Shown: piece after piece, positions 24,827 through 34,606 of the stretch
Numbering within the stretch: the stretch's first letter is position 1
Layout of the letters: each line of letters begins with the position of its first letter
Assembly: GCF_003056345.1 (NCBI RefSeq)
Contig: NZ_PYWB01000002.1
Span: 310,001-374,000, forward strand
Length of the DNA stretch: 64,000 nucleotides
Direction of reading: 5' to 3'
Origin: Devosia submarina
GTDB taxonomy: Bacteria > Pseudomonadota > Alphaproteobacteria > Rhizobiales > Devosiaceae
Translations under genes and position numbers: made by a program
Notes under the pieces: generated by a model
What the model was told of the DNA's origin: nothing
The model's input: the letters and a program-made list of their open reading frames with translations, nothing else
The model's database searches: none

Positions 24827-25552
24827 TTAGATAGCGACTGCAGGCCCCACAGCCACAATAGGACCCTGCGCGACGCCAGTCGGGGATCCCCCCGTCTGCT
24901 CCAGTGTAACGGCTAGAACCGTGCCAGGCCCAATATTGGCCTGTGTAGCCGGATCAAGCGCAATCTCCAGCCGCTGATCCACTGGAATGACACCCATCGA
25001 CACGGCCGGCTGGTTCTCGTTGATGTACCAGAGTTCGAAATCCTTGTTTGGCACGGCGGCACCCTTAAGCGAGGTAATCCGGACCTCGCCCTGGGACTGG
25101 TCGTAGACAGCCAGGAACTCGACGCCGCTTCCCTCCTGCGCCTGAAGGGCGGCCACCAATTGTATTGCCATCTGGTCCGCATCAAAGCGGGGCTGCGAAA
25201 GGTTGATTGCCACGGCGACTACCGCAACGGCCAGAGCACCTGCTGCAATGCCGCGCCAAAGTGCGAGACTGTTCCAGAGGGAAGCGCGTCGACCGGATTG
25301 CACCGTGTCGCCAAAAGCGCGTGCCTCGATGCGGGCAAGGAGATGGGGAGGCACAGGGGACTCGGTGTATTCATCGTCAAGGGCTGAGAACCGGTTGAGC
25401 CAAAAGTCACGCTCAGCCTGTAGCCCCGGATCGTTTTCGATCAGACGCCCGATCCGCTCATGTTCAGCCGCTGACAGCAAGCCAAGGACATACTCGGCCA
25501 CAAGGGCGTTGCGGCCCTCGAAATCTCCGCCGATGTCATCATGTTCGCTCAT
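24827..25552 (-). CDS. RskA-type anti-sigma factor
   Basis: The 241-residue regulator has an N-terminal cytosolic anti-sigma domain (about 1-85, with the YVLGLLSAAEHERIGRLIE segment), one transmembrane helix at about 95-117 (GIAAGALAVAVVAVAINL) and a C-terminal periplasmic RskA domain with FELWYINENQPAVSMGVIPV. It holds the ECF sigma factor at the membrane until a periplasmic signal triggers proteolysis. Start ATG 25552 overlaps the sigma stop by four bases; the longer frame to 25564 lies inside the sigma gene. Confidence 0.9.
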   Translation of the reverse strand: MSEHDDIGGDFEGRNALVAEYVLGLLSAAEHERIGRLIENDPGLQAERDFWLNRFSALDDEYTESPVPPHLLARIEARAFGDTVQSGRRASLWNSLALWRGIAAGALAVAVVAVAINLSQPRFDADQMAIQLVAALQAQEGSGVEFLAVYDQSQGEVRITSLKGAAVPNKDFELWYINENQPAVSMGVIPVDQRLEIALDPATQANIGPGTVLAVTLEQTGGSPTGVAQGPIVAVGPAVAI

Positions 25553-26103
25553 ACCGTCAGACAATCTTTCAGTTTCATCAAGCTCCGGCGCAACCAGGTC
25601 CGCATGGTATTCAGCGGCACTCCATAGCGGGAAGCCAATTCCTCGTAACTATAGCCGTCGAGATAGGCACCGCGAACGGCTTCGGCACGATCGGGTTCAA
25701 GCGTTGCCAGGCAGCGGTCGATTGCGGCCCGCTCTTGATTGTTTTGCGCAACACGTTCAGGGGACGGGTTGCCGTCCGGGATCTCCAGGGCAACGTCGAG
25801 ATCATCCGATGCGGGGCGCCGCGCCCGGAGAATATCGAGGCAGTGATTGCGTGCCACTGCCACAAGCCAGCTGATCGGGCTGGTGGGGCCGGCAACAAAG
25901 CGATCTGCGCGTTGCCAGATTTTTACGTAGACTTCCTGGATCGCCTCTTCGGCTTCCGCGCGGTCCTTCAAGATACGCAAGGTAACGCCAAAAAGTTTCG
26001 CGCTTGTGCGCTCATAGAGCTGGCGAAAGGCCGATCGATCCCGAATTGCGCAGCGCGCAATAAGATCGGCGATCTCCTGGGATGGACTGGTTAGCATGGT
26101 CAT
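25549..26103 (-). CDS. ECF sigma factor (SigK/RpoE-like)
   Basis: The 184-residue group IV sigma factor has sigma2 (about 15-85, with LFGVTLRILKDRAEAEEAIQEVYVKIWQ) and sigma4 (about 120-180, ending YSYEELASRYGVPLNTMRTWLRRSLMKL), the latter recognising the -35 element. It is cotranscribed with its anti-sigma partner, overlapping by four bases. An ATTTCGG element lies 45 bases upstream of its own start and another 93 bases upstream of the fasciclin gene, which could be part of an autoregulated promoter. Confidence 0.92.
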   Translation of the reverse strand: MTMLTSPSQEIADLIARCAIRDRSAFRQLYERTSAKLFGVTLRILKDRAEAEEAIQEVYVKIWQRADRFVAGPTSPISWLVAVARNHCLDILRARRPASDDLDVALEIPDGNPSPERVAQNNQERAAIDRCLATLEPDRAEAVRGAYLDGYSYEELASRYGVPLNTMRTWLRRSLMKLKDCLTV

Positions 26104-26258
26104 GGCGCAGCGAGCCCTCCCCTGGCGCTTACAGAACGCTACAAAAACCGAAATGGATCAATGAGCAATCGGACCAATAGCGTCTTTTCCTTTCCCCATT
26201 CATGCTCTATGCCCGTTGCGGACTTTTTCCTGTCCATCTTAACCGATTGAGTCTTGCC

Positions 26259-27161
26259 ATGTCCGATGAAACTTCCTTGACCGACCGGTTCAGTCATGAC
26301 GCAGGTATTCTTGCACAGGCCCTGCCCTATATGCAGCGCTACGAAGGCAAGACCGTTGTGGTGAAATATGGCGGTCACGCCATGGGCGACGCCAAACTCG
26401 GCGCAGCTTTTGCCCGCGATATCGCGCTTCTCAAGCAGTCCAAGGTCAATCCCATCGTGGTGCATGGCGGCGGGCCGCAGATTGCCTCCATGCTCAAGAA
26501 TCTTGGCATCGAGTCCAAGTTCGAGGGTGGTTTGCGCGTTACCGACCGGCGCACGATGGAAATCGTGGAAATGGTCCTCGCCGGCTCGATCAACAAGGAA
26601 ATTGTCGCGCTGATCAATGCCGAAGGCGAATGGGCTATTGGTCTTTGCGGCAAGGACGGCAACATGGTCTTTGCCCGCAAGGCAGTGAAGACGTTCAGGG
26701 ATCCAGACTCCAACATCGAGAAAGAACTCGATCTTGGCTTCGTCGGTGAGCCCGTGGAAGTGGATCGCACCTTGCTGGACCTTCTGGCTCGCTCGGAAAT
26801 GATTCCGGTGATCGCGCCGGTGGCGCCGGGCCGGGACGGCAGTACCTACAACATCAATGCCGATACATTTGCCGGCGCGATCGCCGGCTCGCTGGGCGCC
26901 AAGCGCCTTTTGTTCCTCACCGATGTTCCTGGCGTTCTGGACAAGAATGGCAAGCTGATCCCCGAACTGTCGGTGCGCGAAGCCAAGGAGCTTATCGCCG
27001 ATGGCACAATTTCGGGCGGCATGATTCCCAAGGTCGAAACATGCCTCGAGGCGCTGGAAAACGGCGTCGAGGGTGTTGTGATCCTCAACGGCAAGCAGCC
27101 GCATGTGGTGCTGGTGGAACTGTTTACCGAATTCGGGGCCGGCACGTTGATCGTGCGCTAG
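26259..27161 (+). CDS. argB: Acetylglutamate kinase
   Basis: Phosphorylates N-acetylglutamate in arginine biosynthesis. The 300-residue amino-acid kinase shows [10 protein letters not shown] near 33-42, [10 protein letters not shown] near 66-75, the substrate residues in FEGGLRVTD, and the ATP-binding ADTFAGAIA and [10 protein letters not shown] segments. ATG 26259 gives the usual N-terminus; the upstream start at 26202 adds a poorly conserved tail. In most relatives argB follows yihA directly; here about 4.2 kb of minus-strand genes intervene. A strong terminator follows. Confidence 0.96.
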   Translation: MSDETSLTDRFSHDAGILAQALPYMQRYEGKTVVVKYGGHAMGDAKLGAAFARDIALLKQSKVNPIVVHGGGPQIASMLKNLGIESKFEGGLRVTDRRTMEIVEMVLAGSINKEIVALINAEGEWAIGLCGKDGNMVFARKAVKTFRDPDSNIEKELDLGFVGEPVEVDRTLLDLLARSEMIPVIAPVAPGRDGSTYNINADTFAGAIAGSLGAKRLLFLTDVPGVLDKNGKLIPELSVREAKELIADGTISGGMIPKVETCLEALENGVEGVVILNGKQPHVVLVELFTEFGAGTLIVR

Positions 27162-27173
27162 CCACCCATACGA

Positions 27174-27198
27174 AAAGGCCGCCTATGGGGCGGCCTTT
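27174..27198. terminator. Bidirectional terminator between argB and MFS exporter
   Basis: AAAGGCCGCC (27174-27183) pairs with GGCGGCCTTT (27189-27198), with T-rich sequence on the plus side and A-rich on the other. It serves both convergent genes. Confidence 0.85.
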
Positions 27199-27202
27199 GT
27201 TT

Positions 27203-28690
27203 TCAGGCTTCCACCAGAACCGGCTGGCCCGGCGCCTGCCCCGCTGTGGGAGCAGGCCGCTTGAAGAACCCGGCCATCAGCAACACAAGGGCAAAGCTGC
27301 CGACGACGTACCAGAGCGCGATCCCCGCCGCTCCGGCAAAGGCCTCGTGCTGGGGGGAGCCCGAGGCAAGGCCAAAGCCCAGATTGGAGAAGAATAGCTC
27401 GCCGATAAAGGCTACGCCAAGCGCGCCGCCGACCTGCTGGAAGGCCTGCAGCGCACCCGATCCTGCACCCGCATCGCGCGGCGGCACATAGGCCAGCACG
27501 AGCTGGAACAAGGACGAAAACCCGAGACCAAGGCCAATGCCAGCGATCAGCAGCGATGGCAGAAACGCCCATTGATCGATGCTGTCGGTAACGCCGGCGA
27601 TATAGAAACGCAGCGATCCGATCCCGAGCACCAGCAGCAGGCCGGCGGTTGCGAGTCGCGCGCGGAGAAAGCGCGAACCCAAGCGCCCGGCAATTCCCGA
27701 GGCAATCAGGACACCTATCGAGAAGGGCGTGTTGGTCAGCCCCGATTGGAGCGGCGTGAAGTCAAAGCCACCCTGCAGCAGCAGCGAGATGATCATGAAC
27801 ATGCCCGGGATGCCCGAAGCAAAAACGGTGATCACGAAGGCGCCGAACATGAACTGCCTGTTGGTGATCAGGTCGAAATTGAGCAATTGCGGCTCGCCCA
27901 TTCTGGCGCGCCCGCGCGTCCAGACAACGAATACGCCCATCAGGACCAGCCCTGCCAGCATCATGCCGAAGGCCCAAACCGGCCAGCCATAGGTGCGCCC
28001 CTCAACAATGGGAAAGACGACCGCAAGGATGGCAGCGCCGAACAGGACAATGCCGACGAAGTCATTCTTGAGTCCGGCATGGCCTGGCAGACGTGGGATC
28101 AGGAACCAGCCGGTAACCACCGTGGCGATACCGATCGGTATGTTGACGAGAAAGATGGGCTGCCATTCCATGCCAAAGAGATTGGCCGAGACCAGCACGC
28201 CGCCCAGGATAGGACCGCAAACCGAGGCCAGGCCAGCGGAAAGCCCGAACAGCGAGAAAGCCTGCCCCCGCTCATGGGGCGGGAAGGTGACGGTGGCGAT
28301 CGCCAGCACCTGCGGCGTCATCATGGCGCCGCCGAGCCCCTGAAGGACCCGCGCGAGAATAAGAAGCTCAATATTGGGTGCAAGCCCGCACAGGGCTGAT
28401 GCAGCCGTGAACCAGGATACTCCGATCAGGAACATCCGGGTGCGGCCGAAGATGTCACCAAGCCGCCCGAAAGGCAGGAGCCCCAGTGCAAACGCCAAGA
28501 TGAAGGCTGCGACCACCCACTCGATCTGGCTGTCGCTGGCGCCCAGACTTTCACGCATCGAGGGCAGCGCGACGTTGACGATGGTGACATCGATCAAATT
28601 CATGAAGTTGGCGATCAGCAGCACAAACAGGGCCGGCCAGCGGCGCGGATCGAGCTCAGCAGGCGCGCCATGTGCATGGGTGTCAGCCAT
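27203..28690 (-). CDS. DHA2-family MFS drug:proton antiporter
   Basis: The 495-residue inner-membrane exporter has about 14 predicted helices, the length and layout of the DHA2 (EmrB/QacA) group. The motif A loop GRLGDIFGRTR follows helix 2, and an NIPIGIATVVTGWF segment near helix 6 is typical. ATG 28690 gives the short hydrophilic N-terminus MADTHAHGAPAELDPRRW before helix 1; the longer frame is an upstream artefact. No adjacent membrane-fusion protein or TetR repressor is present, so the substrate is open. Confidence 0.9.
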   Translation of the reverse strand: MADTHAHGAPAELDPRRWPALFVLLIANFMNLIDVTIVNVALPSMRESLGASDSQIEWVVAAFILAFALGLLPFGRLGDIFGRTRMFLIGVSWFTAASALCGLAPNIELLILARVLQGLGGAMMTPQVLAIATVTFPPHERGQAFSLFGLSAGLASVCGPILGGVLVSANLFGMEWQPIFLVNIPIGIATVVTGWFLIPRLPGHAGLKNDFVGIVLFGAAILAVVFPIVEGRTYGWPVWAFGMMLAGLVLMGVFVVWTRGRARMGEPQLLNFDLITNRQFMFGAFVITVFASGIPGMFMIISLLLQGGFDFTPLQSGLTNTPFSIGVLIASGIAGRLGSRFLRARLATAGLLLVLGIGSLRFYIAGVTDSIDQWAFLPSLLIAGIGLGLGFSSLFQLVLAYVPPRDAGAGSGALQAFQQVGGALGVAFIGELFFSNLGFGLASGSPQHEAFAGAAGIALWYVVGSFALVLLMAGFFKRPAPTAGQAPGQPVLVEA

Positions 28691-28923
28691 TGGGAATGTC
28701 CTTGGTCCATCCGATTGAAGCAGGGATTTCGACAGGCAGCAGCCCTGTGCTGCCAACAAACGACATGCCGCAATGTCGAAATCTCGAGGGCGCGTAGGCA
28801 TACGCCTGCGGTTTCAATTATTCAATTGATGGCTCAACCCCATGTTCGCATGGCTGACCTGTGCGCTGTTGACAAACGAGCAGCCTTGGCTTCCCTCCCA
28901 GGCAGCCCCCATGGAGCAGCATT

Positions 28924-30441
28924 ATGTTGGATTATGTCCGTCGCATACTGACATCATCGGTCTATGAAGCCGCCGAGGAAACGCCGCTTGAGAAGATGGA
29001 GCTGCTGTCTGCGCGACTGGGCGCTGAGGTATTGCTCAAGCGCGAGGACCTGCAGCCCGTATTCTCGTTCAAGATCCGCGGCGCGCATAATCGTATCGCC
29101 CAGCTGAGTGCCGCAGAACGCGCGCGTGGCGTGATCTGCGCTTCAGCTGGCAATCATGCGCAGGGAGTGGCGCTTTCGGCCACGCGCCTGGGGATTCGGG
29201 CCGTCATCGTGATGCCAACCACCACACCTGCAATCAAGATCGGGGCCGTACGTCGCTTGGGTGGCGAGGTGGTATTGTTTGGCGACGGGTTCGATGCAGC
29301 GCGCGCCCATGCGGAAGAGCTTGCGCGCAAGAACGGCTATGTCGTGGTGCATCCGTTTGACGATCCTGACGTGATTGCCGGCCAGGGTACGATCGGCCTG
29401 GAATTGCTGCGTCAGCATCCCGGCAACATTGGCGCCATCTATGTGCCGGTGGGTGGTGGCGGGCTGGCTGCGGGCATTGCAGCCTTCGTCAAGTTCCTGC
29501 GCCCCGAGATCCGCATCATCGGCGTTGAGCCCGAGGAAGCCGCCAGCATGAAGGCAGCTATAGCTGCGGGTCATCCAGTGGCGCTTGACCAAGTGGGGCT
29601 ATTCGCGGACGGCGTTGCGGTGCGCCAGGTCGGCGAGGAAACATTCCGCCTGTGCCGCGATCTGCTCGATGATATCGTCACCGTCTCGGCCGATGAGATT
29701 TGCGCTGGAATCAAGGACATTTTTGATGACATGCGCGCCATAGCCGAGCCTGCCGGTGCGCTGGCGCTGGCGGGATTACGCCGTCAGGTCGAAACTGGAC
29801 AGGCGCCCGAGGGCGCTCTTATCGCGATAAACTCGGGGGCCAATGTCAATTTCGACCGCTTGCGCTATGTGGCGGAGCGCGCCGAGATCGGGGAACGGGC
29901 CGAAGCGCTCCTGTCGGTGGAAATTCCGGAGCGGCGCGGCAGCTATCGCGCTTTCATCCGTCTTTTGGGGCAACGCTCGATCAGTGAGTTCAACTACCGC
30001 TTTGCCCATGGCACCAATGCCAAGATTTTCGTTGGCATCAAGCTTACGGGCGGTGACAGCGAGAAGCACGAGATTATCGGACAGTTGCAAACACACGGGC
30101 TCCATGTAACTGACTTGACCGACAACGAAGTCGCCAAGCTTCATGTTCGCCATATGGTCGGCGGGCGCGTTGCGGATCTGCCCGACGAAATGGTCTACCG
30201 CTTCCAGTTTCCCGAACGGCCGGGGGCCCTGCTCAAATTCCTCGAGGGGCTGAACGATGAATGGAACATTTCCTTGTTCCACTATCGCAACCATGGCGCC
30301 GATTATGGACGGGTCCTTGTGGGTATCCAAGTGCCGGCCGCCACCCGAAGCGCTTTTATCGCGCATATCGATGCCATTGGTTTCCCCTATTGGGATGAAA
30401 CCGCCAATACTGCCTACCAGCAATTTCTGGCTAACCAGTAG
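28924..30441 (+). CDS. ilvA: Threonine ammonia-lyase, biosynthetic type
   Basis: Deaminates threonine to 2-oxobutanoate, the first step of isoleucine synthesis. The 505-residue product has the PLP lysine in FSFKIRGAHNR (near residue 45), the phosphate-binding loop GGGGLAAGI and SAGNHAQGVA. The C-terminal third (about 325-505) holds two ACT-like regulatory repeats, which gives isoleucine feedback inhibition and separates it from the short catabolic enzyme. It is a single gene with its own upstream region of 233 bases. Confidence 0.95.
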   Translation: MLDYVRRILTSSVYEAAEETPLEKMELLSARLGAEVLLKREDLQPVFSFKIRGAHNRIAQLSAAERARGVICASAGNHAQGVALSATRLGIRAVIVMPTTTPAIKIGAVRRLGGEVVLFGDGFDAARAHAEELARKNGYVVVHPFDDPDVIAGQGTIGLELLRQHPGNIGAIYVPVGGGGLAAGIAAFVKFLRPEIRIIGVEPEEAASMKAAIAAGHPVALDQVGLFADGVAVRQVGEETFRLCRDLLDDIVTVSADEICAGIKDIFDDMRAIAEPAGALALAGLRRQVETGQAPEGALIAINSGANVNFDRLRYVAERAEIGERAEALLSVEIPERRGSYRAFIRLLGQRSISEFNYRFAHGTNAKIFVGIKLTGGDSEKHEIIGQLQTHGLHVTDLTDNEVAKLHVRHMVGGRVADLPDEMVYRFQFPERPGALLKFLEGLNDEWNISLFHYRNHGADYGRVLVGIQVPAATRSAFIAHIDAIGFPYWDETANTAYQQFLANQ

Positions 30442-30630
30442 AAGCAAAACTTCGCCGGCCTGGGTGATTTTGCCTGAGACCGTCTTATGTTTGCAAGACG
30501 ACGGCATTATCTCGTGCCGGAGCGTTATTCTGCCGTATTGCGTTGCCATCCGCTTTGGGCGACTTGCCGATAAACATCAGCCTGCCCGATTGCCGCACCG
30601 CAAAACCTTCACCTGACCGGAGACGATTTC

Positions 30631-31884
30631 ATGCCGATGCCTTCATTCAAGCTCCTGCTGCTCGCCAGTGCTGCGACTGGCGTTCTGATGCAGCCTGCTT
30701 CAGCTCTTGAGGCCCAGGCCTTCGTGGACCGGGTTGCTGAAGTCTACCAGCATATCGGCTATGATTTCGAATTCGGCCCAGCGACGCTGGATGGCGACAC
30801 CGTTACGGTGGATGGCGTGACCGTCAACATGGCCGGCTTGGAAGGCACCGAAGACGAGCCGACAAGCTTTACGACGGATACGGTGATCACCTTCAGCGGG
30901 GTTACGGAGCGCCCAGACGGCAGCTACATGGCGCAAAGCGTCACCATACCCGATATCGACGCTGATTTTGCCGAAGAGCCCACCGGTCATATCACGCTGA
31001 GCGATATTCGCCTGGATGGTCTTTACGTTCCAGCCGGCGACACCGTTCCCGCGACGGATATCTTGCAGCTCGTGGCAAGCATCAGCACCGGCCCCCTCAC
31101 CATCGAGCGCGAAGGTGCACAGGTGTTCGCCTATGAGCGCATGGAAGCGGCGAACACCTTTAATCCAGAACAGGGCAGCGATGCCCTGGTTGACATGACC
31201 GCCTCGCTGTCCATCACGGGCATGGCGCTCGACCTGTCTAGTATTGAGGAGGACGATCCTGGTGCCGCCGAGACCATTGAGCAATTGGGCCTCACCAATG
31301 TCACCGGCGACATCACCCAGCGCCTCACCTGGTCCATGGCCGATGGGCGCATGGTAGTCGACGAGTTCCTGTTCGACTTCGCCGATGTGGGTGCGCTCGA
31401 CATCAATCTCGATATCACCGGAATGACCCCGGCCGTGCTGGACCAGATCTACGCCATGCAGGCGCAGATGGCGGCAACGGGTGAGGAAGCCAGCGAAGAG
31501 CAATCGCAGGCTCAGATGATGCAGGGCATGGCCATCATGCAGGGCGTTTCCATCGCCGGTGCTTCGATCCGTTATGACGACGCTTCGCTCGCCGGTAAGC
31601 TGCTGGACTATTTTGCCGCGCAGTCGGGTTCTGATCGCGCTGGGTTCGTCGAGGGTCTCAAGGCCACCCTGCCCGGCCTCGTGGCACAATCCGGCATTCC
31701 GGCGCTTAACGATCTTGTGGTGCCGCCCGTGTCGGCATTCCTCGACGATCCGCAGAGCATCGAAATTGCAGTCGCGCCGCCTTCGCCCACTTCGGTGCTG
31801 GTGCTGATGGCAGCTGCAGCCAATCCCGCGGGTCTGATCACGGCCCTGGGGTTGAGCGTCCAAGCCAACCAACAAGCCGATTAA
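30631..31884 (+). CDS. Exported protein of unknown function
   Basis: The 417-residue protein has a clear signal peptide (MPMPSFKLLLLASAATGVLMQ, cleavage near ASA-LEA) and no other membrane segment. The mature part is very acidic and consists mostly of alternating beta strands with repeated T-V-x-V and D-I-x-L-D-G patterns, like a beta-solenoid or AsmA/DUF2125-like periplasmic lipid-contact domain; that likeness is by eye only. A methionine/glutamine-rich stretch (QAQMAATGEEASEEQSQAQMM) interrupts it near 275-300. Monocistronic with a strong terminator. Confidence 0.75.
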   Translation: MPMPSFKLLLLASAATGVLMQPASALEAQAFVDRVAEVYQHIGYDFEFGPATLDGDTVTVDGVTVNMAGLEGTEDEPTSFTTDTVITFSGVTERPDGSYMAQSVTIPDIDADFAEEPTGHITLSDIRLDGLYVPAGDTVPATDILQLVASISTGPLTIEREGAQVFAYERMEAANTFNPEQGSDALVDMTASLSITGMALDLSSIEEDDPGAAETIEQLGLTNVTGDITQRLTWSMADGRMVVDEFLFDFADVGALDINLDITGMTPAVLDQIYAMQAQMAATGEEASEEQSQAQMMQGMAIMQGVSIAGASIRYDDASLAGKLLDYFAAQSGSDRAGFVEGLKATLPGLVAQSGIPALNDLVVPPVSAFLDDPQSIEIAVAPPSPTSVLVLMAAAANPAGLITALGLSVQANQQAD

Positions 31885-31889
31885 TCAAG

Positions 31890-31918
31890 GTGGGAACGGC
31901 GTATGGCGCCGTTCCCAC
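31890..31918 (+). terminator. Terminator after exported protein
   Basis: GTGGGAACGGCG (31890-31901) pairs perfectly with CGCCGTTCCCAC (31907-31918), closely followed by a TGTTTAT tract. Confidence 0.75.
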
Positions 31919-31962
31919 ACTGTTTATATGATAATTTCACCACTTGAGCGCATAGTGGCGGG

Positions 31963-32667
31963 ATGAACGATCTTACGCCGCCGACCATTCGCAGCCTTTC
32001 CCATGTCACCGACTGGGTGTTTGACCTCGACAACACCCTTTATCCGCGCACATGCAATCTGTTTGCGCAGATTGATCTGCGGATCACCAATTATGTGATG
32101 GATTTAACCCAGCTCGATTTCGCATCAGCGCGCGAGCTGCAGAAGACCTATTATCGTGATTTCGGCACAACGCTGAACGGGCTGATGCACCAGCACAGGG
32201 TCGATGCCGAGCATTTCCTTGATAATGTTCACGCCATCGACTATTCGCCCGTCGAACCTCACCCCGAGCTTGTCTCGGTGATCAAGGACTTGCCCGGCCG
32301 CAAGTTCATCCTCACCAATGGGGACACCAAGCACGCTCGATCAGTACTTGCCAAGCTTGGGGGCGATGATCTGTTCGAGCATGTGCATGATATTCGCGCC
32401 ATGACCTTTGTGCCCAAGCCGAACCGGGCCGCTTATGAAGGTTTTTTTACCCTTTATGACATCGATCCGACGCGGGCTGTCATGTTCGACGATCTGGAGA
32501 AAAACCTTGTTGTTCCCCACGAGGTCGGCATGACCACGGTTCAGGTCGTTGCAGCGCCAGACTTTGCCCATGCGCAGGTGGAAGCCTGGGAACTCGGGCG
32601 CGCCAGCGGCCCGCATGTGCACCATGTCACCGACAATCTTGCGGCGTTCCTGCGCGAACGCCCCTAA
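31963..32667 (+). CDS. HAD-superfamily pyrimidine 5'-nucleotidase-like hydrolase
   Basis: The 234-residue cytosolic phosphatase has HAD motif I DLDNTLYP (about 21-28), motif II ILTNGD and motif III/IV with KPNRAAYE and VMFDDLEKN. The DNTLYP variant belongs to the pyrimidine 5'-nucleotidase (SDT1-like) group that dephosphorylates UMP or CMP. In many relatives this gene follows argB directly; here it is 4.8 kb away, consistent with a locally rearranged yihA-argB-HAD block. Confidence 0.88.
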   Translation: MNDLTPPTIRSLSHVTDWVFDLDNTLYPRTCNLFAQIDLRITNYVMDLTQLDFASARELQKTYYRDFGTTLNGLMHQHRVDAEHFLDNVHAIDYSPVEPHPELVSVIKDLPGRKFILTNGDTKHARSVLAKLGGDDLFEHVHDIRAMTFVPKPNRAAYEGFFTLYDIDPTRAVMFDDLEKNLVVPHEVGMTTVQVVAAPDFAHAQVEAWELGRASGPHVHHVTDNLAAFLRERP

Positions 32668-32723
32668 GCGATCCGAAAGGCAAACCCCTATCGGCTCGTC
32701 TTTGCTCCCGATAAAACGGCGTC

Positions 32724-34601
32724 ATGAGCAATCCTTCCGGGCGTCGCCCGTTCCCCGCGCCTGAGCAGCCCCCGAGCTTTCAGGAACGCCTGCGCAATCT
32801 GCGTCATCTTGGCCGCCTTGTAGCCCAGATTTGGCGGACCAGCGCACCGCTGACTGCAGCCAGTATCGTTCTGCGCCTTGTTGCCTCCGTTCAGCCTGTA
32901 GCCATGCTTTACGTGGGCAAGCTGATCATCGACGAGGTTGTTCGCCTTACCACTATCCCGACGCCTGGCCCTGGCTTTGGTGACTGGTGGGCCAGTGGCG
33001 TCCTGACGCAAATTATGGCGTTGCTGGCGCTTGAACTTGTTCTGGTGATCGGCTCGGATCTTTTGGCCAGAGCCACAAGCCTGGTCGATTTGGTTTTGTC
33101 CGAGCTGCATTCCAATACGGTCAGCGTCGAGCTGATGACCCATGCGGCCAAGCTCGATCTCATGCACTTTGAATCGGCTGAATACCAGGACCGGCTGGAA
33201 CGTGCCCGCCGGCAGGCCGCCGGCCGCAACGCGCTTCTTAGCCAGATGTTTGGCCAAGCGCAGGACATGATCACGGTGTTTACCCTGGCAGCGGGCCTTT
33301 TTGCCTATGCGCCATGGCTGATCTTGCTCTTCCCGTTGAGCTTTGTCCCGGCGATCTGGGGCGAAACGCGGTTCAATAGCCTCGCCTATAATATGAGCCG
33401 GTGGCGAACGCCGGAGCGGCGGGAGCTGGAATATATCCGCTATATAGGCGCCAGCGCAGAAACCGCCAAGGAACTCAAGCTGTTCGGCCTTGGTGGGTTC
33501 CTCGTTAGCCGCTTCCGGCAGTTGGCCCATGCGATCTTTCTTGAAAACCGCTCCTTGTCCACGCAGCGAGCCGCTTGGGGAGCGCTCTTTTCATCGATCG
33601 CAACGTTGACCTATTATGGCGCCTACGCTTTTATCGTGTGGCGCACGATCACGGGTGATTTCTCCATCGGCGATCTGGCATTTTTGTCTGGCTCGTTCCT
33701 GCGGCTCAACGGCTTGTTCCAGAAGATCCTGATCGGCTTTACCCAGATCGCGGGGCAGTCGATGTATCTTGATGATCTATTCTCGTTTTTCGAGATCGAG
33801 CCAACTGTCCTTTCGCCCGCAAGTCCAAAGCCTTTCCCGCAGCCTATCCGCGAGGGCATCGTTTTTGACAATGTGGGCTTTCGCTACCCCGTTACGGAAG
33901 GTTGGGCCATTCGGCACTTGAGCTTCACGCTGGTGGCAGGGGAAACTCTCGCCCTGGTGGGTGAAAACGGCGCGGGCAAGACGACGATCGTGAAGCTTCT
34001 GACGCGGCTCTATGACCCAAGCGAAGGCCGCATCACCGTAGACGGCATCGACCTCAAGGACTTTGCCGTCCAAGACATCCACGCCCATATCGGCGTCATT
34101 TTCCAAGATTTCATCCGCTACAGTCTCACCGCTCGGGAGAATATCGGCGTGGGACGTATCGAAAAGCAGAATGATATGGAGCGCATCGAGGGCGCTGCAG
34201 AGCGCAGCCTTGCCGACGCGGTGATCCGCAAGCTGCCGCAGGGCTATGACCAGCAATTGGGGCGCTTGTTCAAAAAGGGGCGCGACCTTAGCGGCGGCGA
34301 GTGGCAGAAGGTTGCGATCGCGCGAGCCTATATGCGCGACGCCGAGCTGGTCATCCTCGATGAACCAACGGCAGCTCTGGACGCCAAGGCAGAGGCGGAT
34401 GTGTTTGCACGCTTCAAGAGCCTGGCCTCGGGCAAGACAGCGGTGATCATATCGCACCGTTTCTCGACCGTGCGCATGGCCGACCGCATTCTCGTGCTCG
34501 AAAATGGGCGCATCCTTGAGTCTGGTTCGCATAATGAGCTCGTTGCCTTGGGCGGGCACTATGCCGAGCTGTTCGAGTTGCAAGCGGCTGGCTATCGCTG
34601 A
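32724..34601 (+). CDS. ABC transporter, fused permease-ATPase (half-transporter)
   Basis: The 625-residue protein has an N-terminal membrane domain (about 30-340) and C-terminal nucleotide-binding domain with Walker A GENGAGKTT, signature LSGGEWQ and Walker B VILDEPTAALD with the catalytic Glu intact. It would act as a homodimeric exporter. The LSGGEWQ signature and EYIRYIGASAETAKELKLF coupling helix belong to a bacterial branch of uncharacterised exporters, sometimes linked to peptide or lipid export. No partner gene; the next gene is convergent. Confidence 0.88.
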   Translation: MSNPSGRRPFPAPEQPPSFQERLRNLRHLGRLVAQIWRTSAPLTAASIVLRLVASVQPVAMLYVGKLIIDEVVRLTTIPTPGPGFGDWWASGVLTQIMALLALELVLVIGSDLLARATSLVDLVLSELHSNTVSVELMTHAAKLDLMHFESAEYQDRLERARRQAAGRNALLSQMFGQAQDMITVFTLAAGLFAYAPWLILLFPLSFVPAIWGETRFNSLAYNMSRWRTPERRELEYIRYIGASAETAKELKLFGLGGFLVSRFRQLAHAIFLENRSLSTQRAAWGALFSSIATLTYYGAYAFIVWRTITGDFSIGDLAFLSGSFLRLNGLFQKILIGFTQIAGQSMYLDDLFSFFEIEPTVLSPASPKPFPQPIREGIVFDNVGFRYPVTEGWAIRHLSFTLVAGETLALVGENGAGKTTIVKLLTRLYDPSEGRITVDGIDLKDFAVQDIHAHIGVIFQDFIRYSLTARENIGVGRIEKQNDMERIEGAAERSLADAVIRKLPQGYDQQLGRLFKKGRDLSGGEWQKVAIARAYMRDAELVILDEPTAALDAKAEADVFARFKSLASGKTAVIISHRFSTVRMADRILVLENGRILESGSHNELVALGGHYAELFELQAAGYR

Positions 34602-34606
34602 TCCGA

